Shown in pieces: positions 35,966 to 46,900 of a DNA stretch of 64,000 bases. Numbering within the stretch: position 1 is the first letter of the stretch; each line of letters starts with the position of its first letter. The stretch covers positions 13,055,435-13,119,434 of the forward strand of contig JABBOT010000013.1 of assembly GCA_016165875.1 (NCBI GenBank), read 5' to 3'. This DNA is from Acanthopleura granulata (taxonomy: Eukaryota; Mollusca; Polyplacophora; Chitonida; Chitonidae). The position numbers and the translations under genes are program-made. The notes beneath the pieces were generated by a model. That model did not search any database. It was not told the origin of the DNA and saw nothing but the letters and a program-made list of their open reading frames with translations.

Positions 35966-38571
35966 TCCAGATTTGATTTATGTGGAAAGAAAGGTGCTCT
36001 GGCTGTCCCTTGTAGGTATATGGCCACATGTTTCATCTTCATTTAACCTTTGGGCTAAGGTGTCATTTTTGGGTTATGATTGGGACCAAGGTTTGCCTAC
36101 CTCTAAAAGGGGGATAACTCCAGTGTGTGTACCTCTAATGGGAGAATCTCCGGTGTGATTGCTTCCAGTGTAAGTCTGCCAAGCCTTAAGGTTGGTTAGA
36201 CATTCCCATTTCACCTCGTGTAATATTCTTCCCCTAAACCAAACGTCACAAAACCCAAACCTGTTTGAAAAACAGATGTCCAAGCTCTTGACAAAAATTG
36301 CTGCCCAAACCAGAGATCTGTCATTAAAAAGTCTGTATCTAGGTTCAGTTCATTCAAACTGTGGGTGCGTGGATATTCCATGCGGACTGTTCTCTGAGGA
36401 AGAAAAGACAGTCTTTGCTGAGAACATGACAGCGCCTTTTGACACCAACAATGGTACGTGAAATGATGCAAGAAGCCTGTACTATTAGATATGATAGTTT
36501 GTAACAATAACATGGTCCATTCTGCCATCCTTCGGGAAAACCTGCCACAAGCTCTTAGAGCATATCGAGATGATATGCTTGGTTCAAAACCACGTGCATC
36601 GTTACATGCGTCTAATTACCATGAAGCCAGTTCTGATTTCTTACTTCTGACTAGAAGCTGAAATTTTGACACATCTGTTGAATTCAATTTGTGCTTGAAA
36701 TTGGAATTTCTCAGGCCAAAGGAATGACTGAATTTGTGTGTTTTTAAGACAAGAAGTGATGAAATGAGATCTCAAAGAGAACAATTCATGTCTCCATTTC
36801 CATTCCCTCACTATTTAAATTTCAACTGGGTTAAGGATACTAGAACCCCTCAGGGGTGAAATTTGGCCAAATTTTTTTTTATTTCACACTCTTATTCTGC
36901 ATTCCATCTTTCCTCTCACTTAAAGATAAAAACCAAATTCAGATTGTAAATACCAAGAATTTGACAAAAAGTATAACAGCTCACTGAAGGGGGATTGTCT
37001 GCTGTGAATAGACACTCCTCTGGTAAATGTGTATTGCCTCCTGCTGTAAACTGTGCATAGCTGCTTGTGCAGACTACCCCAGCAGACCAATTAACTAAAA
37101 CAACATCCTTAAACACCCCACCGGGATGCCATTGGGGGAGGGGTTTATAAACACATTCTAGCAGGGTTGGCTCAGAAATGTCAAGATAAAACACCAATTT
37201 TCACTGTGATGGAACATGATAAGATTTGAAATTTAACATAAGTTGGTGCTTGTGTAAACACATTTTAACTGGAGGCAGGGCAATTTGTTATTAAAATTAA
37301 TTGACAAACTGATTAATGACTAAGTATGTCACACATAATGCTCCCTCAGACTTTTGGGTCTTTTTCTCCTTTTCTATTTTTGAGACGATTTTGTGGTGAA
37401 ATACTTTTATATCCCGCTTATTTTTCAACATAATGCTATGAAACTTGGCACACATGTAGCTACACGAAAAACAATCTCACAGATTTTTTACATCTTTTCT
37501 AGTTTTAAAGATATGAGTAAAAGAGCACCAAAGTTTCAAAATTTTTTCGAAAGTTTTAAATTTAAATGATCACTCAGAACAATCTAAGATGAGTATTAAA
37601 AATGTGTGGGTGGTTTTTTTAGCTGAAATAGTAAATCATTCACTGGAGCAATAAAAATTTGAAAATTTTGAAAATCGGCCAAAAAAAAAAGAAGAGCAAT
37701 TTGAGAAACAGCATTGATTTTTTTCCAGACTTTCTCTTCATTTTGTATAATATTAAAGTTAGGTAAATTTTTAAAGTTTTTTGAAATAAGTCGTTGTTTA
37801 GTTCCAAAATATATATATATATAAAAATATTTGATCAATATTTGGGGATACGCAAGGCAAATGGGAAGTTCGGCCCACAAGGGCTTCCAGTGTCCTTAAT
37901 GAAATCAATCTCTTCGCTATATATTTTGAGTTTTGTTTATGTACTGTTTTCCTTTGTTTCATTTTATTTTTGGTTGAAAATTGCCATACATGTAAAACTG
38001 TATTAAATATTATTTTCTTAAAAGATCTCTCCTCCAATGCTGGTTTATTGGCAGACTATCCTGTGTAACAGCTGTCCTGTAAGATTTCAGTCGTCCATCA
38101 ACGCGGTGTTTCAGCTTCAAGCAGCATCTCTGTGAAACTAGCTGTCTGTCGGTTGGTCTGTCTGGCTGGTTCATCAAACTTTAGATCTCGGATTTGAGCC
38201 TTGGTGCAAGGCGACATCGAATTTTTGCAGGATGTTGTAGATACGGCATATTTGAGCTTGTTTAGTGCATTGATTTGGCATGACATTGAACCGATGTGAA
38301 AAGCCAGATTTGAAATTAAACTGCTGTAAAAAGTTGGTTTTGAAATTGTACGTACATGTATATCAGTTGCTGCCATGGTTTGAATATATCACAAGTGAAT
38401 GTCACTATAAAGTAATGTATATTGTTAATATAACCAAATTTTCGGGTTTTGTAATAAATTTAATTAACACTTGATTTTTTTGGCTTAACTCTTTCCGTTA
38501 TGTACATGTATATTTTAAATTGAGCAGGACATGGTCTATAGCCACTGAAGTTTCTTGCCCTTCATTCACTA

Positions 38572-38800
38572 GGACTCACGAGGTGTGGCCTCAAACGCGG
38601 CCTTGGATGGCAAAATTGTAGATTCCCTCGCACTCTTAACTTTGAGCCCTTGGTGACAATAGCCGATCGACAGCGCTCTTGTGGTCATTTACACAGTCTG
38701 ATGTTCGTTGAAGACCACTTGTCTTTCACCAATATGGGGTGCTTATCTCGACGTTACATGTGGGAAAGTTTGTCAGTAACTTGCCAAAGTTTTTCTCCAC
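38572..38800 (+). repeat. SINE family C copy
   Basis: Shares CCTTGGTGACAATAGCCGAT and ATGTGGGAAAGTTTGTCAGT with the element at 57670-57925. It ends in an A-run after CCACCC. The head is only weakly tRNA-like here. Confidence 0.65.
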
Positions 38801-39639
38801 CCTTAAAAAAAAAACCTGTGAAAAGTTCCTTGAGTGTAGCATGTAAGAACAATTGTATAATTCAAACAAAGCATGTGAAGCCCATGTTTGAATGGTGATA
38901 AATTGTAATTGAAGGAATTAAGCGACCCCGGCTGTATGGCTCTCTAGTGAATTAAGCGAATCTGGATGACCAATGCGGTCACGGGGCCGAATGCATGTCT
39001 CGCTCTTTGGCTTTGGCCTTTCAGGAGATTTATCAGTTACCCAAGGGCGGTGGTAAGTGTAAAAAGAATTGAGCTTGGTGTATTTCATCGGGGGGGGGGG
39101 GATAATGCATTATTAACGTTACTAAAGGAACGGCAATATCCTGGGTCCATCCTCCCTTCACCCATTACACACCACCCAGTATAGGTGAAGAGACTGATAA
39201 TGTATGAAAAATGAGTTTTCTATAGCCGTCGGAGATTGGGAGATAGTCCTGTGATCAGGTGATCTAAACGATAACACTCGGTGTTACGGGTTCAAAGTCC
39301 AGTGGTGGACAGGAATTTTTAGATGAGCAGTTGATTTACAGAGAAGAAACTGTCCGTGACCACTAGCTGCGTTTCCACTCCTAAAAAAAAAAAGGCTGAA
39401 TTTATATTATTTGTTGTTTTTTGTTTTAAGCTTCTAAGCAAAAATGAGATACAGTATCTTGTCAGTATTAGTTAACAGTTAACTATAGTTAACTCTGGCC
39501 CGGTATAGATTCAATCACAACGAGAACACTAAAATACTATAGTTTAATTAGATCTCTGCTGGTGTATATAAAGATTTACTTGGTTTGATTAATTCAGGTT
39601 TAATATCGCCTTCAACATTATATCGGCCATAGCCCGATG

Positions 39640-39905
39640 GTGTCTCCATGTAGCAGGCTGCGCCCAATGCCAACATATTTCTAGTGCTGCCTCACTGAAA
39701 TGCCATGCTGAAAACAATAGCCAAGATGCCCCATTCAGTCACATTACATGGACACCAGGCTGACCAGTTCTTGATCTATTCATCTTTTGCTGAGCACAAA
39801 ACTAGGTAGTAACAAGAATGGGCAATATTATCTATATTAAAGTCTTGGGTATGACTTCAGTAGCAAACCACGGATCTACCGTTTAGGAAGCAGATGCACT
39901 ATTCA
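39640..39905 (-). repeat. Diverged SINE, probably family B-related
   Basis: On minus, a degraded tRNA-like head (GTAGATCCGTGG) is followed by GTCATACCCAAGACTTTA. The 5' end of the plus strand carries TGGTGTCTCCATGTAGCAGG and TACATGGACACCAGGCTGAC, words shared with a fragment near 61020. Confidence 0.45.
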
Positions 39906-39909
39906 CCGC

Positions 39910-40235
39910 AGTTACACCTCCCCTTCCACATCCCACCCATGTCTCAGAACAATACACGCACTACAGCCCACCTTCCATATCCCACCCAGGTCTCCGTACA
40001 ACGTACCCCATATAACCCACCTTCCATATCCCACCCATGTCTCCATACAACGTAACCCATATAACAAACCTTCCATGTCCCACCCAGGTCCCCATACAAC
40101 GTACCCAATATATATATATATATATACCCCAACGTACCTTCCATATCCCACCCAGGTCTCTGTATAATACACACATCCCACCATCCATATCCCACCTAGT
40201 TCTCCATACAATGTACTCACTACAACCCACCTTTC
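39910..40235. repeat. About 50-bp tandem repeat, six to seven copies
   Basis: The unit is CACCTTCCATATCCCACCCA followed by GGTCTCCATACAACGTACCC. A (TA)n run at about 40110-40127 interrupts the fourth unit. Several minus frames stay open across the array with Trp/Gly-rich peptides; I treat these as repeat artefacts. Confidence 0.85.
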
Positions 40236-40830
40236 ACTTCCAGAAGTGCACAATACGTACATGCCCATTCCACATGTTACTCGATCCTGGTTGCTGTCGT
40301 GTTTTATACCCCTCGTTTTGTTTTCAAACCAGCGAATAATCACAGAAGCACATAGATTTAAAATTTAAAAAGGTATTTCAATCGATACTTTAAATATTGG
40401 AGTTTGTGACTGCATTGTGTTTAGTTCATTGTTGTTGAATAACCCAATGTTGAATACATTGCGCAATGTATGTCGTTTACGCCAAATAATGTGAACAGGA
40501 TAAATATTGTGTACCCTTCAGAATATCGCATGTACATAGAGCAGGACTAGCTTTCAGTTGTTTGGTTCAAAAGCATAAACACGTACAGACATGTCAGTTC
40601 CACAAACCAGAAACCGCTGCCTTAAGTATCATCAAAATGTCAAAGTGCTTAGAAACTATGTATTTCAGTATACATTGGCACTGTCTGGGGAAAATATGAA
40701 AGAACATCAGTCATATCGAAAATGAAACTGTCCAGTAAGATTTCCCGTTATGGTTAAGAGAGTAACCTCCTGTAACCTAGATTTCGTCTCTTGAGCACAC
40801 GCTGGACATTTATAAACTAGTACATTTCCC

Positions 40831-40922
40831 AGCTCCACGTAGCCCTGAAGCTCTTGCACTCATTATGTTTAGCGCTCTAAACGTAGCGAGTGCAAGAGTT
40901 TCGGGGCAACCTGCATGGAGCT
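40831..40922. other. 92-base hairpin with precursor-miRNA-like shape
   Basis: A 42-base 5' arm starting AGCTCCACGTAGCCCTGAAG pairs with a 3' arm ending GGCAACCTGCATGGAGCT around a CGCT loop. There are only three clear mismatches, one 4-base bulge and several G:U wobbles. Stem length and loop fit a miRNA precursor, but it could equally be a very small MITE. Confidence 0.4.
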
Positions 40923-41951
40923 ATATATTTCCATGGATTTCTGAGCAATGAGCCAAACTATACTCCGTTATAACCAGTTTTGCTGCCAGTTGTCAATCAA
41001 GCTACCCTGGTTTTCAACCAGCGGGTGTTCAAAGTTGCTCCCAGTCGCCAAAAGCCCAGCTGCCCCGAAGAATTATCAAGGATAATTGCATTCATAACTG
41101 GAGTATATTTATATGATTTTTTACACTGAATAACTAATGATTTCACACAGACAAAAGTCTGGCCGTCTAGTGAAGCTCTTCAAGGGTTGAGCGGACAGGA
41201 GGGGGGTCTTAACTGACTTTATGACTGAACCAAGTATTTACTGCGTAATAAAAAAAGCATGCAAATTCTATATCGTAAATAGCATATCTGTCTTCCTATT
41301 CAGTTCTATTTTGTACGTACTCCAATATATAATTTTTTTCTTCAACGCTGTTATGTGTGTGTGTTGGGGGGGGGATTAAAGCCCCTTTTACCCTGTTCTC
41401 ACACTTTCACCACGTACAACAAAGGAAGACAGCAAAACCAGGACTTGAATTCACAGCGACCGCACTTATAAGGGGCTCTCAAGCCATTATTCTGCTCTAC
41501 TATGCAACCACTCCGCTACTTAGGCTGATGTCATATGCTTATATCGCAAGAGTGAAAAATAAAACTGATAAAAGATGGAAGAGCAGGACAGTTAGGATAG
41601 TTGGATTTAATCCTAAAATGAAAGAAAAAATAAAGTTGTGATGATTGAAAAGAACATACAAAACTGCATCTGAAAATACCCTCACTGATTTTTTAAAATA
41701 TTTTCCAACCAAATTAAGGTCAGTCAAAAGTTTTTATTGTATAGTGGACTTTATGGACTATATCGAACAGGCTAAAAAACAATGACGTCACGCATTTCTT
41801 ATAGCGGCTAAACAGCGTCGGATTATTATAATTCAACATTAAAATCTAGATCTAGATGTAGACCTACACGTATATTCATGTAGAACATAACCATATAACA
41901 ATCAGAGACTGTTTAGTAGATAAAGGGGATGTGTGACGTCCTTTCTTCGGC

Positions 41952-42135
41952 CTGTTCAATATGGTCCATAAAGTCCACCATACAATCAAAACATCTGACC
42001 GTTCAGTTTGGTGGGAAAAAAGTCTAAAAAAAAAAAAGATTAGTGACGGCATATACAGATGCAGTTTTTTTATGCTCTTTTCACTTATCATAACTTCATA
42101 TTTGAGAGGTCTTTCACTTTAAAGTTTCACCCAAT
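41952..42135. repeat. Dispersed repeat D, copy 1
   Basis: TCAATATGGTCCATAAAGTCC, shortened here to its core ATGGTCCATAAAGTCCACC, with CATACAATCAAAACATCTGA and a distal ATAACTTCATATTTGAG. It recurs at 57249-57425 with the same order of words. Confidence 0.6.
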
Positions 42136-42339
42136 GAATGCTGGCAGCCTACTAGAAGATTCAAACTGGTTTTGAAATCCACCAAGAGCTTGTTTTTACC
42201 GCAGAGGTTATTATGCCACTCGATCAAATGTATATAGATCTTTCCAGCAAGTAAACAGTTCGGCTGATTCACTCATTGGTGAAAAGCTGAAGAATGGCGG
42301 TAAAACAAGACATGAAACAAAAAAACACATCTCGATACA

Positions 42340-42445
42340 TGTTTTATTTATTTATTTATTTATCTGCTTGTTGGTATGATTGCTGCTCAACGACATCCTC
42401 AGGAATATTTTTATTTTCAGTTTTATGAACAGAGGAAACAGGGGT
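42340..42445 (-). repeat. Degraded SINE-A
   Basis: (TTTA)n tail, then diverged GGTATGATTGCTGCTCAACG and CAGGAATATTTTTATTTTCA, ending at AGAGGAAACAGG. Confidence 0.5.
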
Positions 42446-42464
42446 GCCTAACCTAAACCACCGC

Positions 42465-42630
42465 CCTTTGGTAAGTTACTGATGAACTTCCCCACGTGTG
42501 ACTTAAAGATATGCACACCATACTGGTGGTCTTCATCGAACGTTAGACCGCCGAAACGGTCATACCAGTGTCGTGAACCGCTTAGTGTCACCAAAGACCC
42601 ACATAGAGTGAGAGCAGGGGACATGAAAAT
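42465..42630 (-). repeat. SINE-C fragment
   Basis: Reverse complement of the family body: GGTAAGTTACTGATGAACTT, CTTCATCGAACGTTAGACCG and TAGTGTCACCAAAGACCCA. Confidence 0.55.
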
Positions 42631-43209
42631 TCCTTTTCCAAGGCTGGCTTTATATCCCAGGACGGATTTATATACATATATGTACAAAAAAAACAATAAG
42701 AATGCGTTTTTCGGTTCATTTTTACGTATGATTAAATATGCTTAAATCACAGCACAACGGACAATAAAACTGGAAATAAAAAGCATATCAAAGTTGATCT
42801 GCATGCCCCCCCTAAAGTCATTATACATGCATGGTGTTTTAGCTTATCGGCAAATCTACAATATATTTCACCGCGCTTTTGCGAAAAATTGGTTTGAGGT
42901 TTCAGGCAGTCATTCACAAAGTCAAAGAGAGCTTCGCAATTCCTTAACTTCCATTATTCAGAGGGCAGACGTTCGGGATGTCGGTTTTCCAGGAGTAGCC
43001 AGGTCGTCGCGTATGGTGTCTTCAGTCATGCGTATCAAATGAGGCAGCATTAATAATTTCTTCGTTTTTAAGGGCCTGCTACAAGGAGTCTTGAGTGAAT
43101 AAAAGTGTGAATAAAACGACATTAAGCCCACTGGAAAATTCGCAGTGTCTCTGACATCCCGGTAAATGTCGATGTCGTCTCGTACCAAGGTAGCTCGTTA
43201 AGTGAATAG

Positions 43210-43690
43210 TCAGGTGAAAAGATGAATAGGATGTCAAAAATCTCATCGACTTCCCTGTGCTAAAAGATAGGATGTCAAAACATTTGACCGACTTGCCCAG
43301 GTTAAAACATAGGACGTTAAAAATTGGAACAGGATGTCTAAAAATGACTGAGTTTCACATCAAAGAAGGTAGGATGCCAAAACTATGACCTACTTGCCCA
43401 TGTTTAAAGGTAAGATGCCAAAAAATTTTATCGACTTCCCATGTTAAAAAGTAGAATGCCAAAAATTTGTCCGATTTGTCCATGCTAAAAGTTAAGATGC
43501 GAAAAAATATGACTGACTTTAACGTTTTAAAAGGTAGGATGTCAAATATGTAACTGACTCGCCTGTGTTTAAAGCTAAAATGCCCCCAAAATATGACCGA
43601 CTTTCCCAGGTTAAAAGACATGTCAAAGATTTCACGGATTTCCCCATGTTAAAAGGTAGGAAGTCAAAAATTTGACCGACTTGAATGTGG
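43210..43690 (-). repeat. About 48-bp tandem repeat, ten copies
   Basis: Unit on plus: AGGATGTCAAAAATTTGACC followed by GACTTGCCCATGTTAAAAGGT. The period is near a multiple of three, and minus frames stay open as 16-residue repeats (GKSVIFWGHFSFKHRR-like). It ends about 130 bases from the last exon of the receptor gene. Confidence 0.85.
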
Positions 43691-43816
43691 TAACCAACCG
43701 ACAAAAAGTTCCATCCATAGATTTGCGTGTCGCAGGAAAAAGGCAAAAAGTCACATTCTGGAAGTCAAACAAAAATCGTACCAGAAACTTGATTCAACTC
43801 CATCCATAGCATTGTA

Positions 43817-43993
43817 TCATACAAAGGTCTCTGATAGTTGGGGTGCTGAATGACATTTGGAGTTTACAGTTCCAAATGCAAGGGTTTTCCGCGACGTTCC
43901 CAAAACCGGCTGTTCCTCGCCATAGTTCAGTGATGGTGTAACTAGATTTTTCACAGTCAGAGTGTTGGTTTCTTGCTCATCTAAATTCTGAAC
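43817..43993 (-). CDS. Receptor exon 8: C-terminus and stop
   Basis: Strong acceptor (TTGGTGATTTACAG), phase 0. Encodes VQNLDEQETNTLTVKNLVTP and so on for 58 residues, to LSETFV and stop. The acidic/polar composition continues that of exon 7. Confidence 0.65.
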   Translation of the reverse strand, partial: VQNLDEQETNTLTVKNLVTPSLNYGEEQPVLGTSRKTLAFGTVNSKCHSAPQLSETFV

Positions 43994-46900
43994 CTGTAAA
44001 TCACCAAAGACAAATATGAACGAAAGTATGTACATGAGCGCTCTACATGTATTAAACATCCAGATATATTTCCATTTAGTAGCCCTTGTTTTACCCTTTT
44101 CTTATGTGTTACTGACGAACTTCCCCACGTCTGGTGTACAAGACGTGGGGAAGTTCGTCAGTAATTTGCCAAAGGCTTCAGGTTTAATCTGCAAAGTGTA
44201 TCTGCGGCCATAAAATGACCTGCATTGTGCAAGTCAAAAAGGGATAATAAAAAATCAAATAAATAAATAAATTAATTAATACATCAATAAAAATGAATAA
44301 TAAATGAATCAGTCTGTTATTTTTATTTTTTATTATTTTTTTTGGGGGGTGCTTTTTACCTCCATGTCATCTTCTTCCACCACAGTTTTGAGACGTGTCC
44401 TACACGGATCACTCATACGCCTCGAGGATGCCACGCCAGATGAACTTGGTGGTGTTCCAACCGTTGTTCTCTTGTCCGCAATATGGCCGTTTTGGAAGAC
44501 TCTGGGCACTCGATCAGTCGGCAAGTGTGGATTTACAACGTTGCCATTCCGGTTGTCATCTTCACTCCCACCGGCCATTGCCGCTGAACTGCTCATATTG
44601 GAGACGTAACTTGACGATTCAGATGAGGGGTTTTCAAACCTGAGTTCTACCCCATGGCCTGGAGTCGACAGTATGCGTGGTGCAAGATGCTGATTCGGTT
44701 TCCTTTCTGTTGAAAAAAAGTGAAAAATGGACATGTTATTTTTCTTGGGGGGGGGAGGCGGGGGGTTTAGCTCATTTGTATGTTACTTTTTTGTGTGCGT
44801 GTCTTGTGGGTTAGGAACCAGGACATTTGGTCCAAAAATATACCGAAAGGTATTGCGAAGAGACGTCAGACCTAAACTGCCAGGAGATGTGAGGGGCGGC
44901 TGGCCACCTCTTGGTCGCTGGAGTACTCCCTCAATTCTATCACCTAGATCTCGAAAACAACAGATTCTTTTCACATAACACTGGCAAGGCAGTGTTCCTT
45001 CATAATTTGCCTCCAAGTCGGTGTATAATATACGTATAGAAGACACTCTAAAACTGCCACAAATGTATTTTTCATGTCTCAGGGCCTTTCTCAACACAGA
45101 TAATCGGGTATAGAGGACATGCTACTGGGAAAATGTCAGCTTTAGCACCAGTGGTAATACATTAATACCTTACTTTGCCTTTGAAAATGCAAATGTTTAC
45201 AGGGCAAATGCAGTAATTTTATCCAACAGTTCCTTATGCAATCTCGTACCTCGCCTGGATCTCCGCACCACAAAAACAGACACCAAAACTACAGCAACCA
45301 CAAGAATGATGGCCACTACGCAGACGATGGCAAGAGTGACAACGAGGATATGTTTGTAGGCATGACCGGAAGTGAGTTCGGTCCCAGGTTGGTCATGGTC
45401 CACCAGAACACCACAGGACGAGCACGCTCCACCTGGTGTGCATGAGGACGTTACATTGTCAACCATCTTTCCTTTGTGAAAAAATTTAACAGTTTTCTGG
45501 GACATCATCGCGAGTTTCTTGTGTTCCAGACTGTATGTACCTATCTAATCAGAAAAATATATATATTGATTAGATTTTGCCTGATAGCTGGAAAAACGAG
45601 TTGATTCGCCGACTGGCTTAAGCCGCGCCCTTATGATGCGATTTTCAGTATCGACTCATCGTAGTCAACAAGTAGGACTCAAATACGACAGTACGTGGGG
45701 AGGTCTGCTAGGAACCTGTGGACGTTTGAGGGTTTCCTCCGGGCTCTGCCCGGTTTCCTCCCTTCATTGGCCTATTGCTGACTGCCATTGTATAAGTGAA
45801 ATACTCTTGAGTCCATACTATTGTCACATTTTCTGAAATTTTGGTAGATATGTTTTCAATCCGGTGAGAAGATGGAGCAATCAGAACAGTGTATAGGGAG
45901 CTTATTTAATCCTACTAATCGTGTGTCCTCCCACCATAATACCGACCAGTGTCGTATAAGTGAAATATTCCTGACTGTACGGCGGAAAACACCAACCAGA
46001 TAAACTAATACAGCAAACAGGACAAGCCAGGTTTATAAGCCGCGGTAAGACGCTGCGATTTATAGCATGCTAAAATCAAGTGAAATAGCGCATGTTCTAT
46101 TTTCATTCCACATCTAATATGACGAGTTCACTCGACAATGTGACAATGCTATTTCATACACTATTTCAGACAATGTATAGAATTCGCCTGTAAACCCTAT
46201 GTATATAGAATTTTCTATACATTGCAAAATTCAGCCAGTTAATTGGTTCAGATTTTCTTGCTTTCTTCATTTCTCTAACTATTTATCAAATTATACCACT
46301 GCCAAGGCCATCCTACAATTGAGTGGTGTGCTTTTTGTACAAACTTTGCATAATTTTGAAAACTTACTACGACATATTTGGGGGAACCGCCCGAATGCTG
46401 TTGTAAACTCCATATTTTAAAGTCTAGATTTCCATTTCCGTCATCAAGGTAAGGTCGGTAACTCCTGACACCAGACCCCAGGGAGACGTTTTTTATGAAC
46501 TCCGTCACACGTGCGGGGTTTTTCTGGAAGTCCTTACATTTGAACACGGGTTTATCGTGACACAGAAACTCGCTAGCTTTTTCACTGCCGCTCATCGCAG
46601 ACACCACAGCGTTGATTGTATTTATCACTTTGTACTGATTTCCCCATTTCTGCACGTTCTTGTCGCTAAACTTAAGATGATCATCACACCGTCCAAACTT
46701 GGGGTTTTCTGAGCGTCCTGGTAAATTGCACCGAAATGCCTGCTGCCAAAAAGTGTCAAACCATACTGACGATTTAGTGAGCGAAGGTTTTCTGTTTCGC
46801 AAGTAATCTTCAAAGTCAATCCAAGGCAGATATGCTTGGTTCTGTAAGATTGACAGTGAGCCAATGCTGGGTCGAAATGACAAGCAGTCCCCCAGTGAAA

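Larger units (their letters stand above)
34720..43816. other. 9-kb spacer between PYCR and receptor gene
   Basis: No recognised gene. Just after the PYCR stop are loose AACCAAGTGT repeats (34930-35180), then a 30-bp minisatellite. Further right are SINE-C and a diverged SINE, a 50-bp array and a 48-bp array. An 89-codon plus frame at 36192-36461 has no family match. Confidence 0.6.

Noticed and set aside
36192..36461. 89-codon plus frame downstream of PYCR, considered as an extra exon
   Set aside because: The PYCR frame ends at a normal stop with a complete C-terminus. This frame has no family match or convincing acceptor.
39912..40343. Trp/Gly-rich 143-codon frame on the minus strand
   Set aside because: Spans the 50-bp tandem array, and three overlapping minus frames are equally open, so it is a repeat artefact.
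44333..44359. Extension of receptor exon 7 to the stop at 44333 as the only C-terminus
   Set aside because: The GTAAAA donor and the well-formed phase 0 exon 8 with composition-matched coding sequence are favoured, but this remains an alternative end.
44783..45097. 104-codon minus frame between receptor exons 6 and 7
   Set aside because: No acceptor matches the phase 1 required after exon 6. Exon 7 fits that phase with a much stronger acceptor.
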